Source: Lineus longissimus (taxonomy: Eukaryota > Nemertea > Pilidiophora > Heteronemertea > Lineidae). From it: a stretch of DNA of 64,000 nt. The position numbers and the translations under genes were made by a program. Positions 1 to 10,500 of the stretch are shown one piece after another (within the stretch, counting starts at the first letter, position 1; every line of letters starts with the position of its first letter). Under the pieces are notes generated by a model. The model saw only the letters and a list, made by a program, of their open reading frames with translations. It ran no database searches and was not told the origin of the DNA. The stretch lies in contig NC_088312.1 of the NCBI RefSeq assembly GCF_910592395.1, forward strand, positions 18,671,292 through 18,735,291, given 5' to 3'.

Positions 1-134
1 GTAACCTTTTGTCTTGTTTTATGAATTATAGTTAGTCACGTTTTTGAAACCATGGCGTTCACTTCATTCCTTGCATGAACTTATTCATTATCTTTCCATA
101 AGATCCTACTCTTTGTGCCACCAAGGCGCACATT
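1..134 (+). repeat. 5' LTR (3' portion only)
   Basis: Identical to the last 134 bases of the 3' LTR except for one base. By comparison with the 3' copy, about 146 bases of this LTR lie before the window. Confidence 0.9.
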
Positions 135-155
135 GGTGCCGTGACCAGGATCTAC
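135..155 (+). promoter_or_regulatory. putative tRNA primer-binding site
   Basis: Directly after the LTR end the sequence reads ggtgccgtgaccagga, where the 3' LTR is followed by unrelated DNA. A segment of this kind at this position is where the minus-strand primer tRNA binds in LTR elements. Which tRNA is used was not determined. Confidence 0.6.
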
Positions 156-168
156 TCTCGATTTTGTG

Positions 169-573
169 ATGGACAAGTTAAAGCAAAAAGTGCAGAGCCG
201 TCGCGCTCAACTAGACAAACAAATTACCAAAGGAAGGGTAATTTGTGACAAACCGGAACTTTCAGATACAGAGGCAGACTTGTTAGAGGCAACAATCGAA
301 ATTGTGACCACTAAACTCGAAGTGATTGAAGGAATACACGAGAAGATATTGGACAAACTGCTCGGCACCAAGGACTATGGTACTGTATTCGAAGAGTCTG
401 ATGATTATGTGATTCGAATAAACGAGGACATTAAGTGTTTCAAAGGCTTTCTTGAACGAAACCGACCACAGACGAACGTGGATACTTCACTGAGTGTTGC
501 CTCCGGCGCAGCCGTAAGTACAACATCATTTACGTCGCATAAACCAAAAACTGTCAAATTGCCGAAATTATAA
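169..573 (+). pseudogene. gag: BEL/Pao gag, N-terminal part, ended by an internal stop
   Basis: Begins at the ATG at 169 (the GTG at 166 is not a eukaryotic start) and runs 134 codons. The N-terminal half is charged and helical, as in BEL Gag. It stops at TAA 571-573, in the middle of the conserved Gag stretch that starts LPKL. After the stop the same frame continues without a break into the large downstream ORF, so this is a nonsense mutation rather than a gene boundary. Programmed readthrough is possible but nothing in the sequence supports it. Confidence 0.8.
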
Positions 574-3500
574 CTGATCACGTTCGAAGGGGACATTCTA
601 CGATGGCAAAGCTTCATAGATTCGTTTGAAGCTGCCATTAATAAGAATTCGGCATCGGAGAATATCCAGAAGTTCCAATATCTCCGTGCCCAGCTGAAGG
701 GTGAGGCGGCTCTCGTTATCGAGGGGCTTCCCCTGACTAGTGACTATTACACCAACGCCATGGAGATTTTGAAGGAAAGGTATGGACAACAGCACAAGTT
801 ACGCAATGCCTACATGAAAGCCGTATGGTCTCTGCCGTCACCAACGGAGACCATTTCATCTCTACAGACCTTCCACGACAATGTTGAGACCTACGTACGG
901 GGACTGCAGGCCATCGGACGCCCAGAATCAACATACGGGGAACTCCTGATTCCCATCATCACCGAGAAACTACCCGAGGAACTTCTGAGGAATACTTCTA
1001 GGGATCACGGTTCAGACAACTGGACACTGAAGGAGTTACGTGAAGCAATTCGTAAGGAGATATCGGCCATGCGAGCAGGAAAACGAGGGGATATAAGTTG
1101 TGTTAGTCAATCTAATTCAAGTGTGCATGATTACTCTGATTTCAGCGCCCCCAGAACCGCATCCGCCCAAGCACTTCTCACCAACGCTAGTGACGCGAAA
1201 TCGCAACCTCGAAGGCCCTGTGTGTTTTGCAAGGGAAATCACCGCGCGCTTGATTGCCAAAGGGTTAAAGACCATAATACGCGCTTGGATATCGTTAAGA
1301 AAGAGCGCTTGTGTTGGAATTGTTTCAGTAGCAAACACATATCCCGCCATTGTGAGTCGCATTTTAAATGCCGCATGTGTTCCGGAAAGCATCACACTAC
1401 GCTTCACCACGCTACCCTTTTTGGTAATCCACCGACTCCATCAAAATTCGCTGATAAGCCAGCCACTAACGCGAAACCCGCCAACCAAGTCCATACAAAC
1501 ACCGTGGCAACACGAGATGGTGCACAGACCCTGAAATCAATCCTCCTAAAAACCGCATGTGCGAACATAAAATCCAATCTATCCACCACTAGAACCAATA
1601 TTCTATTTGATGAGGGCTCAACTAAATCCTTCGTTACGTCAGAGTTGGCCGACCAGTTACAACTTAAGCCGGATGGGGAGATAACCGTAAACATCGCAAC
1701 CTTTGGTTCAGAACCAACCACTCAGAAAGTGAAATACGCTGCTGTGAACATTGAAACAACAAGCGGATCTCACATTACAGTCAACGCATTAATTGTGCCG
1801 ACCATATGCGCCCAGTTGAACAACCGCGTAACTGCAGACGTTCTCAACCTCCCGCACATTCGTGGCCTAAGATTAGCGCAGCCAATCACAGTTCAGAACT
1901 CACTTAGCATTTCAGTTCTGATAGGCGCCGATTTCTACTGGCAGTTTGTTGGAAACCACGTGCTAAAAGGGGATGGCCCCACCGCTGTTTCGTCCGCTCT
2001 TGGTTACCTTTTGTCTGGACCTACATCACGTGACACCGCAACCTTCCCAACGGAAGTGAGAAGTTTTCAAGTGATGGTTACATCACCAACGCTCGAATCC
2101 ACAAACACTGATCCTTTAACCAAATTATGGGATCTAGAAAGCATTGGCATTAGGCCTAGTGAACAAACTTGTGAAGCTTCCGATGACTTTGAAACATTTT
2201 GCGCTGAGAACATTGAAAAACGTGAGAAACAGTATTTCTCCAGACTACCATGGAAACCTGATCACCCGCACCTACCGACCAACTTCAATGTTGCCAACGC
2301 GCGCACTAGAAACTTGGTTAGGCACCTCCCACCTGATACCATCAAAATCTATGACCGCATCATAAATGAACAGGAACAACGTGGCTTCATTGAACGCGTA
2401 TTGAATGATGACAACCGATTGGGTCATTATCTACCGCATCGCTGTGTAAAGAAGGATTCGCCTACCACGCCCATTCGCATAGTTTACGACTGTAGTTGTA
2501 AATCCACAACCACACCAAGCTTGAATGTTTGTTTACAAAAAGGCCCAGAACTTCTCAATGATTTGGCAGGCATAATCATGCGTTTCCGCCTTCATCCCAT
2601 AGCACTAAGTAGTGATATTGAGAAGGCATTTCTTCATGTTGGTCTACATGAACAAGATAGAGATTTCACTAAGTTCCTCTGGTTGTCTAATCCCGAAGAA
2701 CCAGAGAGTGACTTCATCGTGTACAGGTTCTCATCTGTCCTATTCGGTTCAAACGCCAGCCCAGCCATACCAAACGCGGTCATCCGTAAACACCTAAAAG
2801 AAAATGACTCTGAAACCGCCAGAGACATTTCCACCAACATTTACATGGACAACGTTATCAGTGGTGTTGAAAATGAACAGAATGCGCTAGACTATTTCAA
2901 CTCAGCAAATCAGTTGGTAGAATCCGGTGGTTTCCATCTCAGATCATGGGCAACAAACAGCCAACTATTGAAAGAAACTGCAAAAAATGAAGGTGTGCTT
3001 GATGACAGTAGCAACGCATCACTTCTTGGTCTGAAATGGGATACCGACTTGGATACAATTGGATTCAAACCTTGTGACATTTCATGTACTCAAACACCAA
3101 CCAAACGCGAGGTATTGAAATATGCAAGCTCTGTTTATGATCCATTGGGCCATATGAGTCCCGTAACCATAAGATCGCGGATCTTCATCCAAGCGCTCTG
3201 GAAAGAAGGTTTGGAATGGGATGAACCATTGCCAGCAAACCTCAGTAAAACGTGGAAATCTATCGCTGAAGACTTGAAATTAGCATCTGAACTATGCAAA
3301 ATGTCGCGACAGTACTTTCCAAACATTGATTCCATCTCAGCTGAGTCTTGTGAACTCCACGCCTTCGGTGATAGTAACATAAAAGCTTATGGCGCTTGTG
3401 TTTTTCTACGCTGCGGAACAGATACTGCCCTGGTAATTGCAAAAACAAGAGTTGCCCCGACAAAACAACTCGCACTTCCACGCTTGGAACTGATGGCCAC

Positions 3501-3732
3501 CCTATTAGCCCTGCGATTGCTAAAATACGTGCGCAGTCAAATACAGTTGAAAATTACGTCATCCACCCTCTGGTCTGATAGCCAGATAGTACTGCATTGG
3601 TTAAAATTCCTTGAAAACCAAGTGTGGTGGCATGGGCCAGAGTGGCTCAGAACAGGTTCTTTCCCGCAGCAAATAGCTTGCAACACTGATCCGATGACCA
3701 GGTTGGTATCGGACAGTCTCCTGAACCGGTAA
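574..3732 (+). pseudogene. pol: BEL/Pao gag-pro-RT-RNase H polyprotein segment
   Basis: This continues the gag frame after the internal stop; the first ATG is at 760. Three zinc knuckles are visible at about 1229-1420 (CVFCKGNHRALDC, CWNCFSSKHISRHC and a CRMC variant). The protease centre reads DEGSTKSF near 1609, followed by the family's LIGADFYW. RT has a conserved Asp in SSDIEKAFLH (near 2610) and YMDN near 2842 in place of the usual YVDD. RNase H acidic residues lie near 3375, 3487 and 3576. Family knowledge predicts some 60 further residues between HWLKFLENQ and WWHGPEWL, near 3620, so an internal deletion is likely. The frame is lost just before 3732. Confidence 0.88.
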
Positions 3733-3777
3733 ATCTCGTCAACACCGCAAAGCCCGATGACCAGCTTGGTATCGGAC
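3691..3777 (+). repeat. 25-bp direct repeat at a frame lesion in pol
   Basis: The 25 bases beginning ccgatgacca at 3691-3715 recur at 3753-3777 with one mismatch, 62 bp apart. The reading frame of pol is lost between the two copies, which is consistent with a small tandem duplication having disrupted it. Confidence 0.7.
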
Positions 3778-3806
3778 AAACTATTAACATCACCCGTTAC
3801 GCGACA

Positions 3807-4361
3807 TTGCGCAGACTAAATCGCATTTCCGCATGGGTCCTCAGGTTCGTTGACAATCTAAAGAAAGCACCCGACCAACGAAATCATGATGCCACTCTCA
3901 ATGCCAAAGAAACTCAACGCGCAAATAATAAATGGATTCAGTTCGTCCAGCAAACCACCTACCAGCGCGAAATACAGAAAATGCGAATTGAACAGAAGCA
4001 TGTACCGCCTCCACTTGTCCGACAACTCAAGTTATTTCTTGATAACCAGGGTTATATTCGTTGTGGCGGTAGGTTACATAACGCACCACTCAGTGAGAAT
4101 GCGAAGTTTCCAATCTTGCTGCCGCATACGCATACTTTCACAAAGCTGGTGATCTATGATGCGCATGATAAAACATTGCATTCGGGCCTACAGGCCACCG
4201 TTACATTGTTGAGACAAACATACTGGATTACTAGAATACGCGTAACTGCCAATTCCGTCATCTGGAACTGTTGGCTTTGTACATTGATTTGTGGTTTACC
4301 ATATGCTCAACCAATACGCGGGCCATTACCGACAAATAACTGGAGTGGACTTCACTGGTGA
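3807..4361 (+). pseudogene. BEL/Pao integrase N-terminal region, out of frame with RT
   Basis: This segment carries the linker between RNase H and integrase and the zinc-binding HHCC region: HDKTLHSGLQATVTLLRQ, then YWI and NCWLC. It then reads LPYAQPIRGPLP, a typical BEL stretch leading to the integrase core. The frame ends at 4361, while the core continues in another frame that overlaps from about 4291. One or two indels separate these pieces. Confidence 0.8.
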
Positions 4362-4707
4362 AATGATCGTGAAAACCGAAAATGGTCAACGCAAATGTTA
4401 CATTTGTTTATTCACCTGCGCCAACACGAGGGCCATTCATCTAGAATTGGTCACAGATATGAGCACTAAGTCCTTTCTGCGCGCTTTCCGTCGTTTCGCT
4501 GCGAGACGTTCGCTTCCCCGCTCGGTAGTTAGTGATAACGCTACAACATTCATTTCTAGCGCTCAAAACGTTAAAGATATCATAGAAAAAGCGACTGTGC
4601 AAACCTACATGGCAAACAACATGTTGACTGGACATTCATTCCGTAACGTGCCCCCTGGTGGGGTGGATTTTACGAACGTCTGGTCGGTCTCGTCAAAACA
4701 ACACTGA
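4330..4707 (+). pseudogene. BEL/Pao integrase catalytic core fragment
   Basis: Reads TGVDFTGEMIVKT (first catalytic Asp) and VVSDNATTF (second catalytic Asp), the usual integrase core signature of this family. The region expected to hold the catalytic Glu, near 4660-4690, is split between reading frames. The core is therefore broken in this copy. Confidence 0.8.
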
Positions 4708-5434
4708 AAAGGTGCTTGGACGCGCGTTTGTGACCCTTGACGAGATGAATATTTTTCTATGCGAAATAGAATGTGTGTTGAATAACCGTCCTCTTACGTA
4801 TGTTTACGGTGATGATAAGGACGCACTAGCTTTAACCCCCGCTCATCTGCTGCATGGTCGATTGTTGAACACTCTCCCACGTGTTATCCCAGACTCTGAT
4901 GAAATCATGGACCCTACTTACGAAACCAGAGCGACACTTACCAAACGCTCCACAATTCTGGGAGAAATTCAGCGAACATTTTGGATTAAGTGGGAACATG
5001 ACTATCTCACTGCCCTCAGGGAGCGACATGATCGTGTCAGAACTGGTAAACTGACAAACACTATCAAACCTGGCGATGTTGTACTTGTTCACGCGGACAT
5101 GAAAAAACGCTTGATGTGGGACTTAGCTGTTGTTGAGTCTTTGATTACTGGCAATGATGGCATTGCCCGCGCTGCCAACATTAGGACAAAGAATGGCCGC
5201 ACTAACCGCCTGATCACAAAGCTCTATCCGCTTGAAGTTCAGAACAGTGACAATTGTGAAAAGTCAAGTGACAAAACTGTTCACGCCAGTGACAAAACCC
5301 GCGACAATATTGATAACAGTGGTACCCTTACCACCAAAACTGTCACAGATAACTCGCAAAATCGCCGTCCCACCAGGGAATCTGCAAAAAGAGCACTACT
5401 GAAAATTCGCAACTGGTTATCTGGTAGTGATTAA
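4700..5434 (+). pseudogene. BEL/Pao integrase C-terminal region
   Basis: Reads from VLGRAFVTLDEM through CVLNNRPLTYV and TPAHLLHGR, then FWIKWEHDYLTALRERH and PGDVVLVH, which are the hallmarks of the BEL integrase C-terminus. It ends in a charged Ser/Thr/Asp-rich tail with a stop at 5432-5434. It is out of frame with the preceding core piece. No env-like ORF follows. Confidence 0.82.
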
Positions 5435-5938
5435 GTATGTGTCTGTACGCCTATATCATTCGTTTGGCAACTTCATTAACACGCCATTATCAAAATTGAA
5501 AAATGGACGGTCCACTATATGACAAGACATTTGTGGCGTATTCAGAGACTTAGTGTTTTATTTGCATAATTTGATCTCTTTGTAGGTTAATTCTACATTT
5601 TACATTTATTCGGATTAGCAGATTCCAATTATTGATGTGTGCATTATAATAATTTTATAATAGTTCTTTAGAGACGTCATTTGACACTTCACGTAAATTC
5701 AATCAACATAACTTGGTTGTTTATATTTTGACTGGAAATCATTGAGCATCAGCTATTAGGTTAATCGCCGGATTATCTTGTCTAGACGTGTGTAACGTTA
5801 GCTGAAGTGTTTTGACTGTTTGATTACGTCATGTCTACTCACCGCATCTTACCTTAATCATTTGTTTATGTTTCCTTTACCATACATGATGTATTGAGTG
5901 TTTATTAAAACTAATTCAAATTTCGAGGCCGGGAGAAA
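5435..5938 (+). other. BEL/Pao 3' untranslated region
   Basis: AT-rich, no ORF. It ends in a purine-rich stretch (aggccgggagaaa) immediately before the 3' LTR, which is a plausible polypurine tract for plus-strand priming. Confidence 0.6.
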
Positions 5939-6218
5939 TGTGGTAACTGGTGCCCATCACTTGTCTTGTATAATGTATTAATCCTCCACTCATGTCATGA
6001 TTGACAGCTTCCTTAATCTTTATCACTATACGATCACACCCTCTTTAATATTGACCAATCATGTTAATTGTTTGTAATATTATTGTAACCTTTTGTCTTG
6101 TTTTATGAATTATAGTTAGTCACGTTTTTGGAACCATGGCGTTCACTTCATTCCTTGCATGAACTTATTCATTATCTTTCCATAAGATCCTACTCTTTGT
6201 GCCACCAAGGCGCACATT
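5939..6218 (+). repeat. 3' LTR
   Basis: About 280 bp beginning TGTGGTAACT and ending near GCGCACATT. Bases 6085-6218 match window bases 1-134. The start is set by the polypurine tract and the TG dinucleotide, and the end by where similarity to the 5' LTR stops. Confidence 0.85.
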
Positions 6219-7394
6219 GATCTTGTTGATGTCATAGACAATTATTGGTCGGATCATAAACTTATATATACTGCCCTGTCTTATTACTAGACATCAATAC
6301 ACATCTAAAAAAAGTCTTCATGCCTGATTGTGTTCACCATATTCACCTCTGAACTAAGCATGATCCTGCCTACTAAAGGACACTTCACTTGAATGGAATG
6401 TAACTGTTGGCAAGCCATCCCCAAGGCCAAAAGCCAATCAATAACAACATCATCAATACAACAGTGACAGGTTGCCACAGCCTTTATTAACACAGCTGTG
6501 CCGTGGGAAACATCGATTTTCATAAACAATGTAATGAACGATAGAATGGAACAGATGGCAGGTAGAATTTTACTTCGTAAGCCGCACTTACACCACCTGA
6601 AAATGGACCACCAATCTTGGTTCGGGAACCAATGCCGCACCATCGAAAATCCACCAAGCGCTTACACCAGCGCTGCAGCTAGTTATAAAATCCGGCTACA
6701 GGTGGCGCGCAAACAATAAGCAGAACGCGGAAAGCCTTGGCAGAAAGCGCCATTTCGAAAGCGCCGCCTGGAGCCGAACCATCTAACTAGCTAATTGCCG
6801 ATCCATTTGCGCGTACACCACGACAAAGCCGAGCTTTTAACAAGCCGGGCGAATTTGGACCATCAAGCTTGGTGGGACAAATTCGCTCGGCAATTTGTAT
6901 CGGCAATGGATTGCCGAACCAATTTGTCGCGGCAATGTGGTGGTGTAAGTGCAATTGGTCCACCAATATTTCGTGGTGTAAGCGCAGCTCCCATCAGGGC
7001 GATATCTTTTATCGAAGATTCTTTTTACAATAGACCTTGTCTGATAATACACAGGGTAACTGATTAACCGCACAATAACCACTGATAGAAGTGTAGTGGA
7101 CAGGTGACAAGTGATCAGTTCATTCCCAATGCCAACCACTGTCAACTTACCACAACCTGAACACCATCAAGTGTGAGCCAATTAGTATGGGGGCGGTCAT
7201 GTCTCAAAGTAATGAACCGATCTTATAACAGTGAGTCTAGAGTATATACAGTGCGCATGTAAAATATGGTTTGGCAACTAAAAATAAAAGCATGAAGATA
7301 ATATTTTAAATTTAGTTTCAATGCATCACGGTTTACTACAGTATCAAATAAATGTACATTTCAGTTGAAAAAAGTGTTTTTATTCAAATTTCAG
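6219..7394 (+). other. presumed intron of the galactosyltransferase gene
   Basis: No coding exon recognised. About 6575-6990 shows imperfect inverted copies of a motif with the core cttacaccac (6588 and 6655 against ggtgtaag at about 6944 and 6973), suggesting a decayed foldback element. I could not find the upstream galactosyltransferase exon here, so it presumably lies before the window. Confidence 0.5.
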
Positions 7395-7582
7395 AAAGAA
7401 GGTACAACATTCAACCGTGCCATGTTAATGAATATAGGCTTTACCGAAGCAATGAAACAGAAGAACTATGATTGTACCGTGTTCCACGATGTCGACCTCC
7501 TACCAGAAGATGATCGCAATCTATACTCATGCCCAGAACAGCCTCGACATCTTTCTGTTGCCATTGATGTTTTTGCATACAA
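7395..7582 (+). CDS. B4GALT-family exon with DVD motif
   Basis: The acceptor is atttcag and the donor gtaaat. It encodes 62 residues plus two bases, including TTFNRAMLMNIGFTEAM, CTVFHDVDLLPEDDRNLY and PRHLSVAIDVFAYK. These match the family's conserved core. The DVD residues bind manganese and UDP-sugar in characterised members. Confidence 0.93.
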
Positions 7583-10500
7583 GTAAATGAATATTAAGTT
7601 TCCTTCAGCTTCTTTGTCAGCGCTTGCTTGGCACTTGAAGGTGATTTTCTCCTGGGAGTATTCCTCCTCCAAGGCTTGATGAGCGTTTTGGCAACCTCCT
7701 ATAGTCTAGGCGCCAATTGGGTTTATTGGCCTAGTGACTCCAAATTCAGCCTGAGGTAGAGTCCACGCAAGCTTGGCACTTGAAGGTGATTTTCTCCTGG
7801 GAGTATTCCTCCTCCAAGGCTTGATGAGCGTTTTGGCTACCTCCTATAGTCTAGGCGCCAATTGGGTTTATTGGCCTAGTGACTCCAACTTCAGCCTGAG
7901 GTAGAGTCCACGCAAGCTTGGCACTTGAAGGTGATTTTCTCCTGGGAGTATTCCTCCTCCAAGGCTTGATGAGCGTTTTGGCAACCTCCTATAGTCTAGG
8001 CGCCAATTGGGTTTATTGGCCTGGTGACTCCAACTTCAGCCTGAGGTAGAGTCCACGCAAGCTACTCATGCTGAAAGGGTGGAGGTCGTCCTGGGTGACG
8101 ACAAATGGTACCCAGGTTCGAGATCGACTGGACAATAAGCACCCTGGGTGCCATTGCACTAGACAAATAGCACCCAGCTTCTTTTTGCCTGGCTTACAGA
8201 TCTTAGGGACGAGGACGTTTCTTGCAATCTCGTTTTATCTCGCGCCGTGGTACTTGTGGCATTAGCAGTGTGTGAAATAAAAAGAACAGATAAACAGAAA
8301 AAAACGCATTTAGGCCTAAAGGTCTTTGAAAGCACATTTTGGATGATTTATTCAGAAAAGGTATATAGGAGGGATATATCCAAAATGTGCTTTCAAAGAC
8401 CTATAACCCTAAACGCGTTATTTCGCACACCGAATGCCGGTGTTGTCTCATTTAAAGCAGGAAATGATATCTTTGGTGTGTTGAAGCAATGGCCTCATGT
8501 TATCAGCAAAAAAATAAAAGATAATGCAGTTATGTTGATTTGGTGCTATCTGTTTCTGTGACAACACTATCTTATTGAATTTTCTGATTGACAGCTTGTG
8601 ATAGATACATATATTTGTCGTTAATATCAGGCATGATTTGATATAGTTTATGAAGAAGTGGACATATGTGTTGAACAGACATCAACTGATGACAGTATGG
8701 TGCATATCTTTTTTGTTCAAATGTACATTCTTCTCCCATGTTTCAATTCTAAAATTGTAGTGCATAATTTGCAACAACTGCCTATGCAGCAGTTTTGGTT
8801 GACTTCAAAAGTACTGCAGTAGGATGTAAAGTTCTTTCTGACTTTGCATCATAAAAATGATCTATTCCTTCCTCAGCCGAACATAAAAATGATCTACATG
8901 TATACCTTACTCAGCCTCTTAATTGACGTATCAATATCTCTTGCAGATTACCCTACCATTCTATTTTTGGTGGTGCCATTGAAATGAAAAGGGAGCACTT
9001 TAGAAAAGTTAACGGCTTTTCCAACAAGTTCTGGGGATGGGGCGGCGAGGATGACGACATGTCAAGCAGGTAAGTTGCTGGAATGATGGCAAGGTGGAAC
9101 AACATCCCACTGTGATGTTTTCACCGAGCTCCTCAGTGAACTTGGCCATGAAAAGTTAATAGCTGTGCAGTTATAGTTGATCTGCCACCAGTTCTTCTTC
9201 TCCAGCATTTGCTCTGCACTTGGAGGTGTTTTTCTCCAGAGACAATTCTTCCTCCAAGGAGAGATGAGCGTTTTTGTGACTACAGTTGCACACTAATTGA
9301 GTTTATTGGCTTAGTGACTCCGTCTTTGGCCAAAGGTAGAGTCCATGCAAGCTACTCAGTCTTGTTTATGTAGACCCAGTGGTCTACATATCACAAGATA
9401 TCCTGTAAATATACCTCAATCTTTTCAGGGTGCAGGACAGCGGTCTACATATCACAAGATATCCTGTAAATATACCTCAATCTTTTCAGGGTGCAGGACA
9501 GCGGTCTTCATATCACAAGATGTCCTGTAAATATACCTCAATCTTTTCAGGGTGCAGGACAGCGGTCTACATATCACAAGATATCCTGTAAATATACCTC
9601 AATCTTTTCAGGGTGCAGGACAGCGGTCTTCATATCACAAGATGTCCTGTAAATATACCTCAATCTTTTCAGGGTGCAGGACAGCGGTCTACATATCACA
9701 AGATATCCTGTAAATATACCTCAATCTTTTCAGGGTGCAGGACAGCGGTCTACATATCACAAGATATCCTGTAAATATAGCTCGCTATAAAATGATCCGT
9801 CATAACAGAGACAAGGGAAACCCGGTTAACCCAAGGAGGTAAGATCCGTAGATTCCAACTTGTTTTGGCGCTTTGGACGATGGCGATGATGGTGCTTTTT
9901 GCTTTGATATTGAGTTAAAGCCAGTTTTAGCTTTGAGATTTTTCTTGTTGGTAAGGGTTTCAATGTTTCTAGCCATGCAAACGTAGGAACGCTTTCCTGA
10001 GATTTTCAACAAAAGTACAAGTTGTACCAGTAACTACGTGTTCGCATACTACGCGTTCCAAGGACTACTTTGCTCCGACCACACCTGTGGAAGTACGAGA
10101 TGAATATTTTGTTTAAAGTTCTAGTTGTGCTGCAAGATTGTGCTGCCATCTGAATCCAGGCAGCATAACTATAACTTTAAACTATTATAAGCAATACAAT
10201 GCCCTTCCTACACCTCAGTCAGTATCAACGCAATTGATGCATCATCAAGTCATACGCAAGTTTCTAAATAGAACCGTATTGTGGGCCCTATTGTCTACGT
10301 GTTCATCAGGCCGAGACTTTTAAACAGGATAAGGTGCATTTTCACCACCCGAGAAAATGTCAAAAGTAGGCTTGATCGCTGGTTTGGGGGATGTCCTTTT
10401 AACTACCTATCCACATTCCTCCCCTGGCTTAAGTCACAGGCTTTTCAACTTGGTGATGGCATTGAGTATCCTACCAACGCCCTACCTTTGAAGATTTTAC

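Larger units (their letters stand above)
1..6218 (+). mobile_element. BEL/Pao LTR retrotransposon, defective, 5' LTR cut by window edge
   Basis: The ends are direct repeats: bases 1-134 match 6085-6218 with one substitution (near base 47). This makes the element young or recently gene-converted. Between them lie gag with three zinc knuckles, an aspartic protease, reverse transcriptase, RNase H and integrase, in BEL/Pao order (gag-pro-RT-RH-IN, no env). The coding region is interrupted by an in-frame stop, a probable internal deletion and at least three frame changes, so this copy cannot encode a full polyprotein. It lies upstream of the galactosyltransferase exons on the same strand and probably sits in an intron of that gene. 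The target duplication cannot be read because the 5' flank is outside the window. Confidence 0.93.
7583..8946 (+). other. intron with a 145-bp tandem repeat and a foldback element
   Basis: Contains three tandem units of a SINE-like body (about 7622-8065) and a palindromic element (8268-8432). No other coding sequence recognised. Confidence 0.7.
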
